From Acidimicrobiia bacterium (GTDB lineage: Bacteria > Actinomycetota > Acidimicrobiia > Spongiisociales > UBA11373), in NCBI GenBank assembly GCA_016215655.1, contig JACRIT010000020.1, positions 1 to 36,449 of the forward strand: a stretch of 36,449 nucleotides of DNA, read 5' to 3'. Below the pieces are notes generated by a model. That model was not told the origin of the DNA and searched no databases. It was given only the letters and a program-made list of their open reading frames with translations. Both the position numbers and the translations under genes were made by a program. Below, in pieces: positions 24,460-31,590 of this stretch. The stretch's first letter is position 1. Every line of letters starts with the position of its first letter.

Positions 24460-25542
24460 ATGCGTCGCGCCGGCGCACTGTTCATAGTCGTCGTCCTCCT
24501 CGCCATGGCCGCGCCGGCCGCTGCCGAGGTCACGCAGGCACAGCTCAACGAAGCCCGGGCCAAGGTCAACGAGAAGTCGGCAGAGCTCGAGGACGAGCTC
24601 GCCGTGCTCGACGCCGTGCTCGCCGAGCAGGCCGCGTACGAGGCTCGCATCGCCCGCATCCAGGAGGACATGGCAGATCGCGAGCGCGAGATCGCGCTCT
24701 CCGCCCTGGCCGTCAAAGAGCAGGCCCGCGCCATGTACATCAGCGCCGGGGCCACCGCCTTCCAGACCGTGGTGAGCCCCGAAGGCATCACCCAGCTCGG
24801 CACCCGAACGGCATACCTCGACTCCGTGGTCGATGTCGATGCGGACGCCGTCAACCAGTTGACGTTCCTGCAGATCGACTACGGGCAACTGCAAGTGCAA
24901 TTGGGGGAACTGCGAGCCGAGCAGGAGCAACTTGCCGCCGAGGTGGCGGCGGTGACCGAGGTGTTGATGGCGGATCTCAACGTCGCCAATGAGGAGTACC
25001 AGGCGCTGTACGGGCAGTGGCAGCGGGAGGAGGCCGAGCGGCAGCGGCGCCGTGCTGCCGAACTCGCCCGTCAGCGGGCCGCGGCGGCTGCCGCAGCCGC
25101 TGCCGCCGGCAACTACGCCAGCAGTGCCTTCGTCGACCCGAGCGGCCGCACCTGCCCCGTCGCGGGAGCGAACACCTTCCGGGACTCGTGGGGAGAACCG
25201 AGGAGCTACCGCGGAGGTGTGCACCACGGAACCGACCTGGTCGCCGCAGCCGGCACGCCGTTGGTGGCGATCGAGGCGGGCATCATCACCCAGGCGAGCT
25301 GGCATTGGGCAGGAGGCAACGGGCTGTACCTGAGAGGCAACAGTGGCGACATCTACTACTACGCCCACATGCTGAGGTACCAACCGGGAATCAGCGCGGG
25401 GGTCCGGGTGGGTGTGGGGCAGTATGTCGGATACGTCGGGAGCACGGGGGTGTCCTCGCTGAACCATCTCCACCTCGGTTACCAACCCGGCGGCGGCCCG
25501 ATGGTGAATCCCTACCAGCTGATGGTGAAGCTCTGCCGATAG
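24460..25542 (+). CDS. Secreted coiled-coil M23 peptidase, paralogue 2
   Basis: 360 aa. Signal peptide (MRRAGALFIVVVLL...AAA), then a coiled coil from about 24 to 210 ending in an Arg/Ala run, then the M23 domain: HHGTDLVAAAGTPLVAIEAG, YYYAHM, GYVGSTG and HLHLG. The domain is clearly homologous to that of the preceding gene (CPV-GA-F-D-WG-PR start, SxWHxAGGxGLYxRGxSGDxxYYAH), so the pair arose by tandem duplication. The Thr-rich linker of paralogue 1 is missing. It has its own promoter and Shine-Dalgarno. The stop lies at the start of heptad array H. Confidence 0.92.
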   Translation: MRRAGALFIVVVLLAMAAPAAAEVTQAQLNEARAKVNEKSAELEDELAVLDAVLAEQAAYEARIARIQEDMADREREIALSALAVKEQARAMYISAGATAFQTVVSPEGITQLGTRTAYLDSVVDVDADAVNQLTFLQIDYGQLQVQLGELRAEQEQLAAEVAAVTEVLMADLNVANEEYQALYGQWQREEAERQRRRAAELARQRAAAAAAAAAAGNYASSAFVDPSGRTCPVAGANTFRDSWGEPRSYRGGVHHGTDLVAAAGTPLVAIEAGIITQASWHWAGGNGLYLRGNSGDIYYYAHMLRYQPGISAGVRVGVGQYVGYVGSTGVSSLNHLHLGYQPGGGPMVNPYQLMVKLCR

Positions 25543-25583
25543 GCACTGGGCACTAGGGCCTCGCGCCTGGTGCCTGGTCTCCC
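25542..25583. repeat. Heptad array H at the convergent ends of M23 and mrp
   Basis: Six units in one phase: GGCACTG, GGCACTA, GGGCCTC, GCGCCTG, GTGCCTG, GTCTCCC. It begins at the last base of the M23 stop codon and extends through the mrp stop into its last nine codons (ending DQAPGARP). GGCAC and GTGCC units are complementary. Confidence 0.8.
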
Positions 25584-26713
25584 AACGCTGCCATCAACAC
25601 CGCGATCCTCGCGGTACAGGTCTCGTCCTCTGCGGGCGGAACCAGTTCGACGATTCGCCTCATCGCCGCGGTGATGGCCCGGGCAGAGGGGGCGTCGGCA
25701 TGGGCCACCACGACCGGGGAGCCGTCATCACCCCCGGAGACCACGAGTGGGTCCAGTGGCACCCGGCCGAGGAGGGGTACGCCGAGATCGTTGGCGAGCT
25801 CCTCGCCGCCTCCCACGCCGAACAGGTCGTAGTGGTCGCCGGCCTCCGTGGTGAAGCCCGACATGTTCTCGATGACACCGACCACTGGCATGTAGGACCG
25901 CCGTGCCATGTCCGCCACCCTGGCCGCCACCTTCTGCGCCGCCTTCTGCGGGGTGGTGACGACCACCATCTCCGACTGGGGGAGCAGGCGGGAGAGGGCC
26001 ATCTGGACGTCGCCGGTGCCGGGAGGCATGTCCACCACGAGATAGTCGAGGTCGGGATCCCAGGCGACGTCGCGGAGGAACTGCTCGAGGGCCTTCGACA
26101 GCATCAGCCCGCGCCACATGAGGGCGGTCTCCTCGGTCTCGACGAGCAGTCCAGTGGAGACCACCTGGATTCCGTGTGCTTCGATCGGGACGATCTTGCG
26201 GTCGGCATTCGCCTCGAGTCGGTCGCTGGTGCCGAGCATGCGGGGAACCGAGAAGCCCCAGATGTCGGCGTCGAGCAGCCCGACCCGAAAACCGGCGAGT
26301 TGCATGGCCACGGCGAGGTTGACGCTGAGCGAGGACTTCCCGACGCCGCCCTTGCCGGACCCGACCGCGATCACTCGGGTGAGGGGGTTGACCATCGTGG
26401 GAGCGGCCCCTTCGCGGGCCCGGCGCCGGGCCACGGCCATGAGATCGGCGCGCTGCTCGGGCGTCATGGCGACGACATGGACGACGGCCTCCGAGATGCC
26501 GGGCAGGGCCGTCACCTTGCGCTTCACGTCCGATTCGATCTGATCGCGCATCGGACAGGCCGCGATGGTGAGGGCGATGTCGATGGTGGCAACGGGGCCC
26601 TGGACGGTCACGTTGCGAACCATGCCCAGTTCGACGATGTCGGCCCCGAGTTCGGGATCGACGACGCCGCGGAGGGCTGCCTCGACATCCTGGCGGGTGG
26701 CGGCGGCGGTCAT
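25553..26713 (-). CDS. mrp: Mrp/ApbC-type P-loop ATPase, iron-sulfur carrier
   Basis: 386 aa. The N-terminal MIP18/DUF59 domain (about 1-95, with VVDPELGADIVELGMV and the Cys of ACPMRDQ) is followed by a ParA-like ATPase: deviant Walker A GSGKGGVGKSS, LLDADIWGFSVPRMLG and VVDMPPGTGDVQ. The CxxC that bridges an Fe-S cluster in many Mrp proteins is absent: after VIENMSGF the sequence is TTEAGDHYDLFG, as in mycobacterial Mrp. ATG 26713 follows a TACCTT -10 box by 6 nt. It diverges from the A-type carrier gene, which suggests joint work in Fe-S delivery. Confidence 0.93.
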   Translation of the reverse strand: MTAAATRQDVEAALRGVVDPELGADIVELGMVRNVTVQGPVATIDIALTIAACPMRDQIESDVKRKVTALPGISEAVVHVVAMTPEQRADLMAVARRRAREGAAPTMVNPLTRVIAVGSGKGGVGKSSLSVNLAVAMQLAGFRVGLLDADIWGFSVPRMLGTSDRLEANADRKIVPIEAHGIQVVSTGLLVETEETALMWRGLMLSKALEQFLRDVAWDPDLDYLVVDMPPGTGDVQMALSRLLPQSEMVVVTTPQKAAQKVAARVADMARRSYMPVVGVIENMSGFTTEAGDHYDLFGVGGGEELANDLGVPLLGRVPLDPLVVSGGDDGSPVVVAHADAPSARAITAAMRRIVELVPPAEDETCTARIAVLMAALGDQAPGARP

Positions 26714-26719
26714 GGCGCC

Positions 26720-26725
26720 AAGGTA
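26720..26725 (-). promoter_or_regulatory. -10 box of mrp, leaderless type
   Basis: TACCTT on the minus strand, 6 nt before ATG 26713. Confidence 0.5.
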
Positions 26726-26779
26726 GGCAGGGGCGGGCCGGTAGCGAAACCCCCGCTCGTTTCGCCCCCGGATATTCGT

Positions 26780-26785
26780 ATACTC
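26780..26785 (+). promoter_or_regulatory. Strong -10 box of the A-type Fe-S carrier gene
   Basis: TATACT, close to the optimal sequence, with a leader of about 25 nt and a Shine-Dalgarno GGGGAT (26805-26810) before ATG 26815. It is probably a highly expressed gene. No clear -35 box was found. Confidence 0.5.
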
Positions 26786-26814
26786 AACAACTCAACATCG
26801 ATCGGGGATCCACC

Positions 26815-27174
26815 ATGCAAACCATCTCCATCACGCCTCGTGGGGAACAGCCCAAGGTGACCCTGACGTCTGCCGCCGCGGCCAAGGTCGCCGAACTCAT
26901 CGCCAAGGAGGGCGACAAGTCGCTGGCGCTGCGCCTCGGGGTCCGCCCCGGCGGATGTTCGGGTTTCAGCTACGACCTGCAGCTGGACACCACCGTCGAC
27001 GACGGCGACATCGTCAACGAGTTCGGAGGGGTCCGGCTCGTGATCGATTCGCAGAGCATGGACATGGTCCGTGGCGCCGAGATCGACTATCGCGACACCC
27101 TGCAGGGCGCCGGGTTCCACATCAACAACCCCAATGTCACCCGCAGCTGCGGCTGCGGCAACTCCTTCTCCTAA
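26815..27174 (+). CDS. A-type iron-sulfur cluster carrier (HesB/IscA/ErpA family)
   Basis: 119 aa. The three cluster Cys are at GGCSGFSY and the C-terminal SCGCGNSF, the standard C-xn-C-G-C pattern. LTSAAAAKVAELI and RLGVRPGG are also typical. It passes Fe-S clusters to apo-enzymes, probably together with the divergent mrp. It is followed immediately by an 11-bp hairpin. Confidence 0.94.
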   Translation: MQTISITPRGEQPKVTLTSAAAAKVAELIAKEGDKSLALRLGVRPGGCSGFSYDLQLDTTVDDGDIVNEFGGVRLVIDSQSMDMVRGAEIDYRDTLQGAGFHINNPNVTRSCGCGNSFS

Positions 27175-27203
27175 GAGGCTCAGCGTCCTATCCGCTGAGC
27201 CTC
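27175..27203 (+). terminator. Terminator of the Fe-S carrier gene
   Basis: Perfect 11-bp stem GAGGCTCAGCG (27175-27185) with CGCTGAGCCTC (27193-27203) and a 7-nt loop, starting directly after the TAA stop. It has no T tract. It is the cleanest terminator in the window. Confidence 0.8.
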
Positions 27204-27323
27204 CAACCAGGTTCGCCCCGCAGTCGGCTCGGCCTCATGCCGTCGGCGGTGCCCATCCGGGGGTCGAGTCACCTCGTGTCCCGGCGGCGCCGCGGCGCCG
27301 GGAATCGGGGCGGTGGCGGACGG

Positions 27324-27329
27324 TACCCT
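27324..27329 (+). promoter_or_regulatory. -10 box of ridA
   Basis: TACCCT, with a leader of about 22 nt carrying GAGGGAG (27347-27353) 5 nt before ATG 27359. Confidence 0.4.
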
Positions 27330-27358
27330 GCGTCCTTCGAAGCATCGAGGGAGTCGTC

Positions 27359-27739
27359 ATGCCCAAGTCCGTTCCGTCGATCACCAGTGGACCGAAGCCG
27401 GTCGGGCCGTACTCCGTCGCCACCGAGGCCAACGGGTTCGTGTTCGTGTCCGGCCAGGTCGCATTCGACCCTGCCACCCACACCCGCATCGAAGGCGACA
27501 CCGCCGCCGAGGCGCGGCGGGTGATGACCAATATCGGCCTCATCCTCGACGAGCTCGGCCTCGGCTTCGACGACATCGTGAAGACCACGATCTTCCTGCT
27601 GGACATGGCGGACTTCGGCGCGGTCAACGCGGTATACGGCACCTTCTTCTCCGGACCGCCTCCTGCCCGCTCGACGTTCCAGGTGGCCGCCCTTCCCGCG
27701 GGATTCAAGATCGAAATCGAAGTCGTCGCCGCCCGCTGA
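27359..27739 (+). CDS. ridA: RidA-family enamine/imine deaminase
   Basis: 126 aa, normal for RidA. KPVGPYSVATEANGFVFVSGQVAFDP at the N terminus, AEARRVMTNIGLILDELGLGFDDIVKTTIFLLDMADF in the middle, and the conserved Arg of PPARSTFQVAALP that holds the substrate carboxylate. It hydrolyses reactive imines and enamines released by PLP enzymes. It lies 24 nt before the ALDH7 gene, in the same direction, probably one operon. Confidence 0.93.
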   Translation: MPKSVPSITSGPKPVGPYSVATEANGFVFVSGQVAFDPATHTRIEGDTAAEARRVMTNIGLILDELGLGFDDIVKTTIFLLDMADFGAVNAVYGTFFSGPPPARSTFQVAALPAGFKIEIEVVAAR

Positions 27740-27763
27740 GCGCGCGCACAGGGAGGATGCATC

Positions 27764-29287
27764 ATGAACCAGGACCAGATCTTCAGCGCACTCGGTCTTC
27801 ACGACCTCCACTCCGGTGCCTACGCGGGAGGATGGGTGGAGCCGTCGGGCGGTGAACTCACCGTGGAGAACCCGGCCACCGCGGCCACGATCAGCCGGGT
27901 GCGGCAGGCATCGGCTGCGGACTACGAGGCGGTGATCGCCTCCTCCGAGGAGACGTTCCTCAGATGGCGCATGCTTCCCGCTCCCAAGCGCGGCGAGTAC
28001 GTCCGCCTCATCGGTGATGCCCTGCGCCGGCACAAGACGGCACTCGGCGCTCTCGTCTCGCTGGAGATGGGCAAGATCGCCGCCGAGGGCGAGGGCGAGG
28101 TCCAGGAGATGATCGACATCGCCGACTTCGCCGTCGGCCTGTCGCGCCAGCTCTACGGACTCACCATGGTCTCCGAGCGTCCCCGCCACCGCATGTACGA
28201 GCAGTGGCATCCGCTCGGCCCCGTCGGGGTCATCTCGGCGTTCAACTTCCCGGTGGCGGTGTGGTCGTGGAACTCGTTCATCGCCGCGGTGTGCGGCGAC
28301 ACGGTGGTGTGGAAGCCGTCGTCGCAGACCCCGCTCTCCGCGATCGCCGTCACCCGCATCGCCGGCGAGGCCATGAAGGGCACCGGATTCGAGGGGGTCT
28401 TCAACCTCGTCGTCGGCCGGGGATCCGAGGTGGGCGACCGGCTCATCAACGATCGCCGGGTGCCCTTGATCTCCGCCACGGGGTCGTGCGCCGTGGGGGA
28501 GAAGGTGGCGATGGCAGTCGCCAAGCGCCTGGGTCGCTCACTGCTGGAGTTGGGCGGCAACAACGCCGTGATCGTGCTCGACGATGCCGACCCCGATCTG
28601 GTGGCGCGTGCCGTGCTCTTCGGAGCGGTGGGGACCGCCGGCCAGCGCTGCACCACGATCCGTCGCCTCATCATCGAGCCCGCCATCAAGGGCGACGTCC
28701 TCAAGCGACTCGTCGACGCCTACCAGCAGGTACGCATCGGCGATCCCCTCGATCGCAGCACCCTCATGGGACCGCTGGTCAATGCCGCAGCCGTCGAGGC
28801 CATGCTGGCGGCGGTGGGCATCGCCGTCGAGCAGGGCGGCAAGGTGCTCACCGGAGGGAAGCGGGCGACGGTGAAGGGACTCGGCGGCCACTTCGTCGAG
28901 CCGACGATCATCGAGATCGATCGCAACGCTCCGATCGTGCAGGAGGAGACCTTTGCGCCGATCCTGTACGTGACCGAGGCCGATGGGGTGCAGGATGCCA
29001 TCGCCGTCCAGAACGGGGTGCGTCAGGGCTTGTCATCGGCGATCTTCACGAACAGCCTGCGTGCCTCCGAGCTGTTCCTCTCCCATGAGGGCTCCGACTG
29101 CGGCATCGCCACTGTGAACCTCGGCACCTCGGGCGCCGAGATCGGCGGAGCCTTTGTCGGGGAGAAGGAGACCGGCGGCGGGCGCGAGGCCGGATCCGAC
29201 TCGTGGAAGGCCTACATGCGCCGCCAGACGAACACGATCAACTGGAGCCCCGACCTTCCCCTCGCCCAGGGGATCGAATTCGGATAG
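27764..29287 (+). CDS. ALDH7-family aldehyde dehydrogenase (aminoadipate semialdehyde / P6C dehydrogenase)
   Basis: 507 aa, start with GGGAGG 7 nt upstream. The catalytic Cys lies in [14 protein letters not shown], the general-base Glu in [11 protein letters not shown], and the C-terminal block is [30 protein letters not shown]. These sequences mark the antiquitin/AmaB (ALDH7) group, which oxidises alpha-aminoadipate semialdehyde, in equilibrium with the cyclic imine piperideine-6-carboxylate, in lysine breakdown. The upstream RidA could act on such imines; this link is inference. No other lysine-catabolic gene is in the window. Confidence 0.88.
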   Translation: MNQDQIFSALGLHDLHSGAYAGGWVEPSGGELTVENPATAATISRVRQASAADYEAVIASSEETFLRWRMLPAPKRGEYVRLIGDALRRHKTALGALVSLEMGKIAAEGEGEVQEMIDIADFAVGLSRQLYGLTMVSERPRHRMYEQWHPLGPVGVISAFNFPVAVWSWNSFIAAVCGDTVVWKPSSQTPLSAIAVTRIAGEAMKGTGFEGVFNLVVGRGSEVGDRLINDRRVPLISATGSCAVGEKVAMAVAKRLGRSLLELGGNNAVIVLDDADPDLVARAVLFGAVGTAGQRCTTIRRLIIEPAIKGDVLKRLVDAYQQVRIGDPLDRSTLMGPLVNAAAVEAMLAAVGIAVEQGGKVLTGGKRATVKGLGGHFVEPTIIEIDRNAPIVQEETFAPILYVTEADGVQDAIAVQNGVRQGLSSAIFTNSLRASELFLSHEGSDCGIATVNLGTSGAEIGGAFVGEKETGGGREAGSDSWKAYMRRQTNTINWSPDLPLAQGIEFG

Positions 29288-29320
29288 CGATCGGACCGGG
29301 TTGGGGACCCCCGGGTCGTC

Positions 29321-29326
29321 TATCGT
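29321..29326 (+). promoter_or_regulatory. -10 box of the L,D-transpeptidase gene
   Basis: TATCGT, 36 nt before ATG 29363, with a weak Shine-Dalgarno (GAGAG) between. Confidence 0.35.
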
Positions 29327-29362
29327 GACGGGGCGGCGGGACCGTCCGGCCGAGAGCCGAAC

Positions 29363-30373
29363 ATGGTGAACCTGATCCCTTCCCGGTTGCGCCCGACGCG
29401 CCTCCTGGCATCCACGGTGATGCTCCTGCTGCTCGGCGCCCTCGTCGCCCCGGCGGCGCGGGCCAGCGAGCCGCAGACCGACGACCCGCTGCCGCCACGA
29501 GATCCCCAGTTCGGATACGTCTCCGGTCTGGAGCCGGGCCGGATCCTCGGTGGCATCAGGCTCCCCGTCGACTGGTCGCAGCGGGTGTCGCCGTGCCCGA
29601 GCGATCCCGATGCCGCCCACTTCCACCTGCGCGTGGCTCCCACGATGCATCCGCCGCTCTGTCCCGGCGACGAGTCGGAGGCGGTCATCAACCTCCAGGT
29701 GCTGCTCACCGAGAAGAAGCTCTATCGCGGTCCCATCACCGGCATCTTCGACAAACCCACCCAATACGCCGTCTTCGCCTTCCACAAGATCGTCGGGCCG
29801 TCGCATCCCGACCCGAGGAGTGCCTACCAGGAGTGGATCGCCGACCCGCCCCCCGGCGATTGGACCGAGCAGGACTGGGCGATGCTCGAGGACTTCGATC
29901 CCCAGCCGCCGAAGGCGCGACTCGACCAACCGAACCGTGTCGAGGTGGACATCGGGCATCAGGTGATGTACCTCATCGCCGACGATGAAGTCGATGCGAT
30001 CATGCCGGTCAGCACCGGGAGTGGCGCGGGCGAGCGGGGTTGCCGAACGGCGGATTGCGGAACGCTCAGCGTCACCCCCCGCACGGAGAACCTCCCCGAG
30101 GGGAGCCGCTTCTACGCCGAACACGGCTACGGATCCGGGTGGTCGCCGCTCGGGGCGGGGTGGTCGATCTACAAGGCGATCTTCTACCGCGGTCAGTACG
30201 GGGAGTGGAACTACGGCCTTCACGGGTACCGCAACGTCCCCAATCACCCGGCATCCCACGGGTGCACCCGGCTCACCGTGTGGGACATGGACTACCTGCG
30301 ACCCTCGGTGGATCGCAACTCCCCCGACGCGAGGGTCTGGGTGGGCATGGTGATCCACGTGTGGGACGAGTAG
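29363..30373 (+). CDS. Secreted L,D-transpeptidase (YkuD) with peptidoglycan-binding domain
   Basis: 336 aa. Signal peptide (1-34, ending ARA), a region without recognised domain, a PG-binding-1 repeat (about 112-145: VINLQVLLTEKKLYRGPITGIFDKPTQYAVFAFHK), and a C-terminal YkuD domain from about 190. The catalytic segment is intact: His in YGLHGY, then NHPASHGCTRL with the nucleophilic Cys. It forms 3-3 cross-links or anchors proteins to peptidoglycan. The stop begins weak heptad array J. Confidence 0.92.
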   Translation: MVNLIPSRLRPTRLLASTVMLLLLGALVAPAARASEPQTDDPLPPRDPQFGYVSGLEPGRILGGIRLPVDWSQRVSPCPSDPDAAHFHLRVAPTMHPPLCPGDESEAVINLQVLLTEKKLYRGPITGIFDKPTQYAVFAFHKIVGPSHPDPRSAYQEWIADPPPGDWTEQDWAMLEDFDPQPPKARLDQPNRVEVDIGHQVMYLIADDEVDAIMPVSTGSGAGERGCRTADCGTLSVTPRTENLPEGSRFYAEHGYGSGWSPLGAGWSIYKAIFYRGQYGEWNYGLHGYRNVPNHPASHGCTRLTVWDMDYLRPSVDRNSPDARVWVGMVIHVWDE

Positions 30374-30443
30374 GCGCCAGGCATCGCCCGTCGCCCGCCA
30401 CGGTCGAATCTGGCTGTGGGCTGTCGGCCGGTGGTTGTGGGCC
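30374..30443. repeat. Heptad-like array J between convergent genes
   Basis: Ten units in one phase directly after the stop, weakly conserved: the clearest are GCGCCAG, then TCTGGCT, GTGGGCT, GTCGGCC, GGTGGTT, GTGGGCC. It is the most degenerate of the arrays. Confidence 0.4.
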
Positions 30444-30449
30444 GAAAGC

Positions 30450-30881
30450 TCACAGGTACCAGAGATCGCCTTCGAACTCGAAGCCGAGGGCTTCCTGGCC
30501 CCATTCGGTTCGCTTGTCGATGAGCCACTCGAGGAAGTGGCGGCGCTTCGAGCCGAAATCATCGGCGTCGCCAAACCCGGTGAGCACCGCCACCTCCTCG
30601 GCGATGATCTCGCCGTCGACGCTGCGGTAGCGACCGGTGGCCAGCGACTCGCGACACCCTCCAAAGAGCGAGACGAGCAGCGTGGCGGTCTCGTTGCGTC
30701 GCGCCCGGAACTCGTCGGCATCGATCACGCGGTCCCCATGGGTAGAGGGCACGTAGACGACGCACTCGAGCGGAAGATGGGTGATGCCTTTGGGAATCCT
30801 CTCGAAAGGAAGGGCCGACGTCCACTCGTCGTCCACCTCGAACTGGCTCACCACCTTGCGTTTGCCTGCCTGCGGTTCCAT
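30450..30881 (-). CDS. Hypothetical protein, 143 aa
   Basis: Not recognised. Soluble, no signal peptide or membrane segment. It opens MEPQAGKRKVVSQFEVDDEW, has a hydrophobic core VYVPSTHGD and ETATLLVSLFGGCRES, then RYRSVDGEIIAEEVAVLTGFGD and an aromatic C terminus (ALGFEFEGDLWYL). The middle resembles small alpha-beta proteins in which a strand is followed by the element sGxyRsxDGxIixExv. ATG 30881 is preceded by AGAGGG; earlier in-frame starts give a sequence without protein-like character. Confidence 0.6.
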   Translation of the reverse strand: MEPQAGKRKVVSQFEVDDEWTSALPFERIPKGITHLPLECVVYVPSTHGDRVIDADEFRARRNETATLLVSLFGGCRESLATGRYRSVDGEIIAEEVAVLTGFGDADDFGSKRRHFLEWLIDKRTEWGQEALGFEFEGDLWYL

Positions 30882-30981
30882 GTCTGCCCTCTGGTAGAGC
30901 GGGGACGATATCCCAATCGACCGCATCGCGCTGGGCGCATGAAGGGGAGCGGCGTGCTTCACTGCTCCGAGGAGGTGCTTG

Positions 30982-31179
30982 ATGCGACGTGGGCTCGGGA
31001 TCGTTCTGATCGTCGTCGCGGTGGTCATCGCGGTGCTCGGGGTGGCGTTGTCGGTGCAGATGGTGGGCCACACCGAATGGTGGCAGCCGGCGGTGTTGGG
31101 GGTTGTGGCGCTGGCGATCGGCTATCTGCTGGTGCGCGCCGGGCGTCGGATGCGGACCAAGGCGCCCCTAGGGCGTTGA
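30982..31179 (+). CDS. Small membrane protein, 65 aa
   Basis: Two hydrophobic helices (about 5-27 and 36-54) with a short WWQPA turn and a basic tail (RAGRRMRTK). ATG 30982 is preceded by GGAGG at 6 nt, a good Shine-Dalgarno. Function unknown. Its last 12 nt overlap the end of the convergent gene at 31168. Confidence 0.6.
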   Translation: MRRGLGIVLIVVAVVIAVLGVALSVQMVGHTEWWQPAVLGVVALAIGYLLVRAGRRMRTKAPLGR

Positions 31180-31473
31180 GGCAGCCATCGCCGCCAACAG
31201 GGCCACTCCGGCACCGATCAAGGCGATGACGATGGCCACTGCGATCACCACCCGGGTCTGCGCCGGGTTGGGACGGGTGATCGGGGGCGGCCGATGCAGC
31301 CGGGGCGCCCTGGCAACCGGGCGTGGTGGCCGTGGTGCTCCCGGGGCCGATGGCGCGGTCGACGACGCCTCTGCCGCCGCGGTGGGCAGCTCGATCGGCC
31401 GGCCGAGACCCTCCCGGGCACGGCGCAGCATTTCGTCGCTGGTGAGTGGAGCTTCGTCTTCGGGTGTGGTCAT
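31168..31473 (-). CDS. Small protein with Pro-rich region and C-terminal membrane anchor
   Basis: 101 aa. An acidic N terminus (TTPEDEAPLTSDEMLRRAREGLGRPIELP) resembles short protein-interaction motifs, then a Pro/Ala/Arg-rich stretch, and one membrane helix at about 75-97 at the very C terminus, so it is a tail-anchored type protein. ATG follows a TATGGT -10 box by 6 nt. Function unknown. Confidence 0.6.
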   Translation of the reverse strand: MTTPEDEAPLTSDEMLRRAREGLGRPIELPTAAAEASSTAPSAPGAPRPPRPVARAPRLHRPPPITRPNPAQTRVVIAVAIVIALIGAGVALLAAMAASTP

Positions 31474-31479
31474 GAACAG

Positions 31480-31485
31480 ACCATA
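31480..31485 (-). promoter_or_regulatory. -10 box of the tail-anchored protein gene, leaderless type
   Basis: TATGGT on the minus strand, 6 nt before ATG 31473; no Shine-Dalgarno. Confidence 0.5.
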
Positions 31486-31563
31486 CCGAGACGGAGAGGT
31501 CCCGCTTCAGGTCTCGGGCGACAACCGAACATGGGTGGGATCGGGATTCCGAATCCGGCGCCC

Positions 31564-31584
31564 GACATCTGACATCTGAGGGAC
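31564..31584. repeat. Short heptad array I after the ABC exporter operon
   Basis: GACATCT, GACATCT, GAGGGAC, ending 7 nt before the stop codon of the exporter gene (minus strand). A left half with complementary units was not clearly found. Confidence 0.4.
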
Positions 31585-31590
31585 TCCGCC

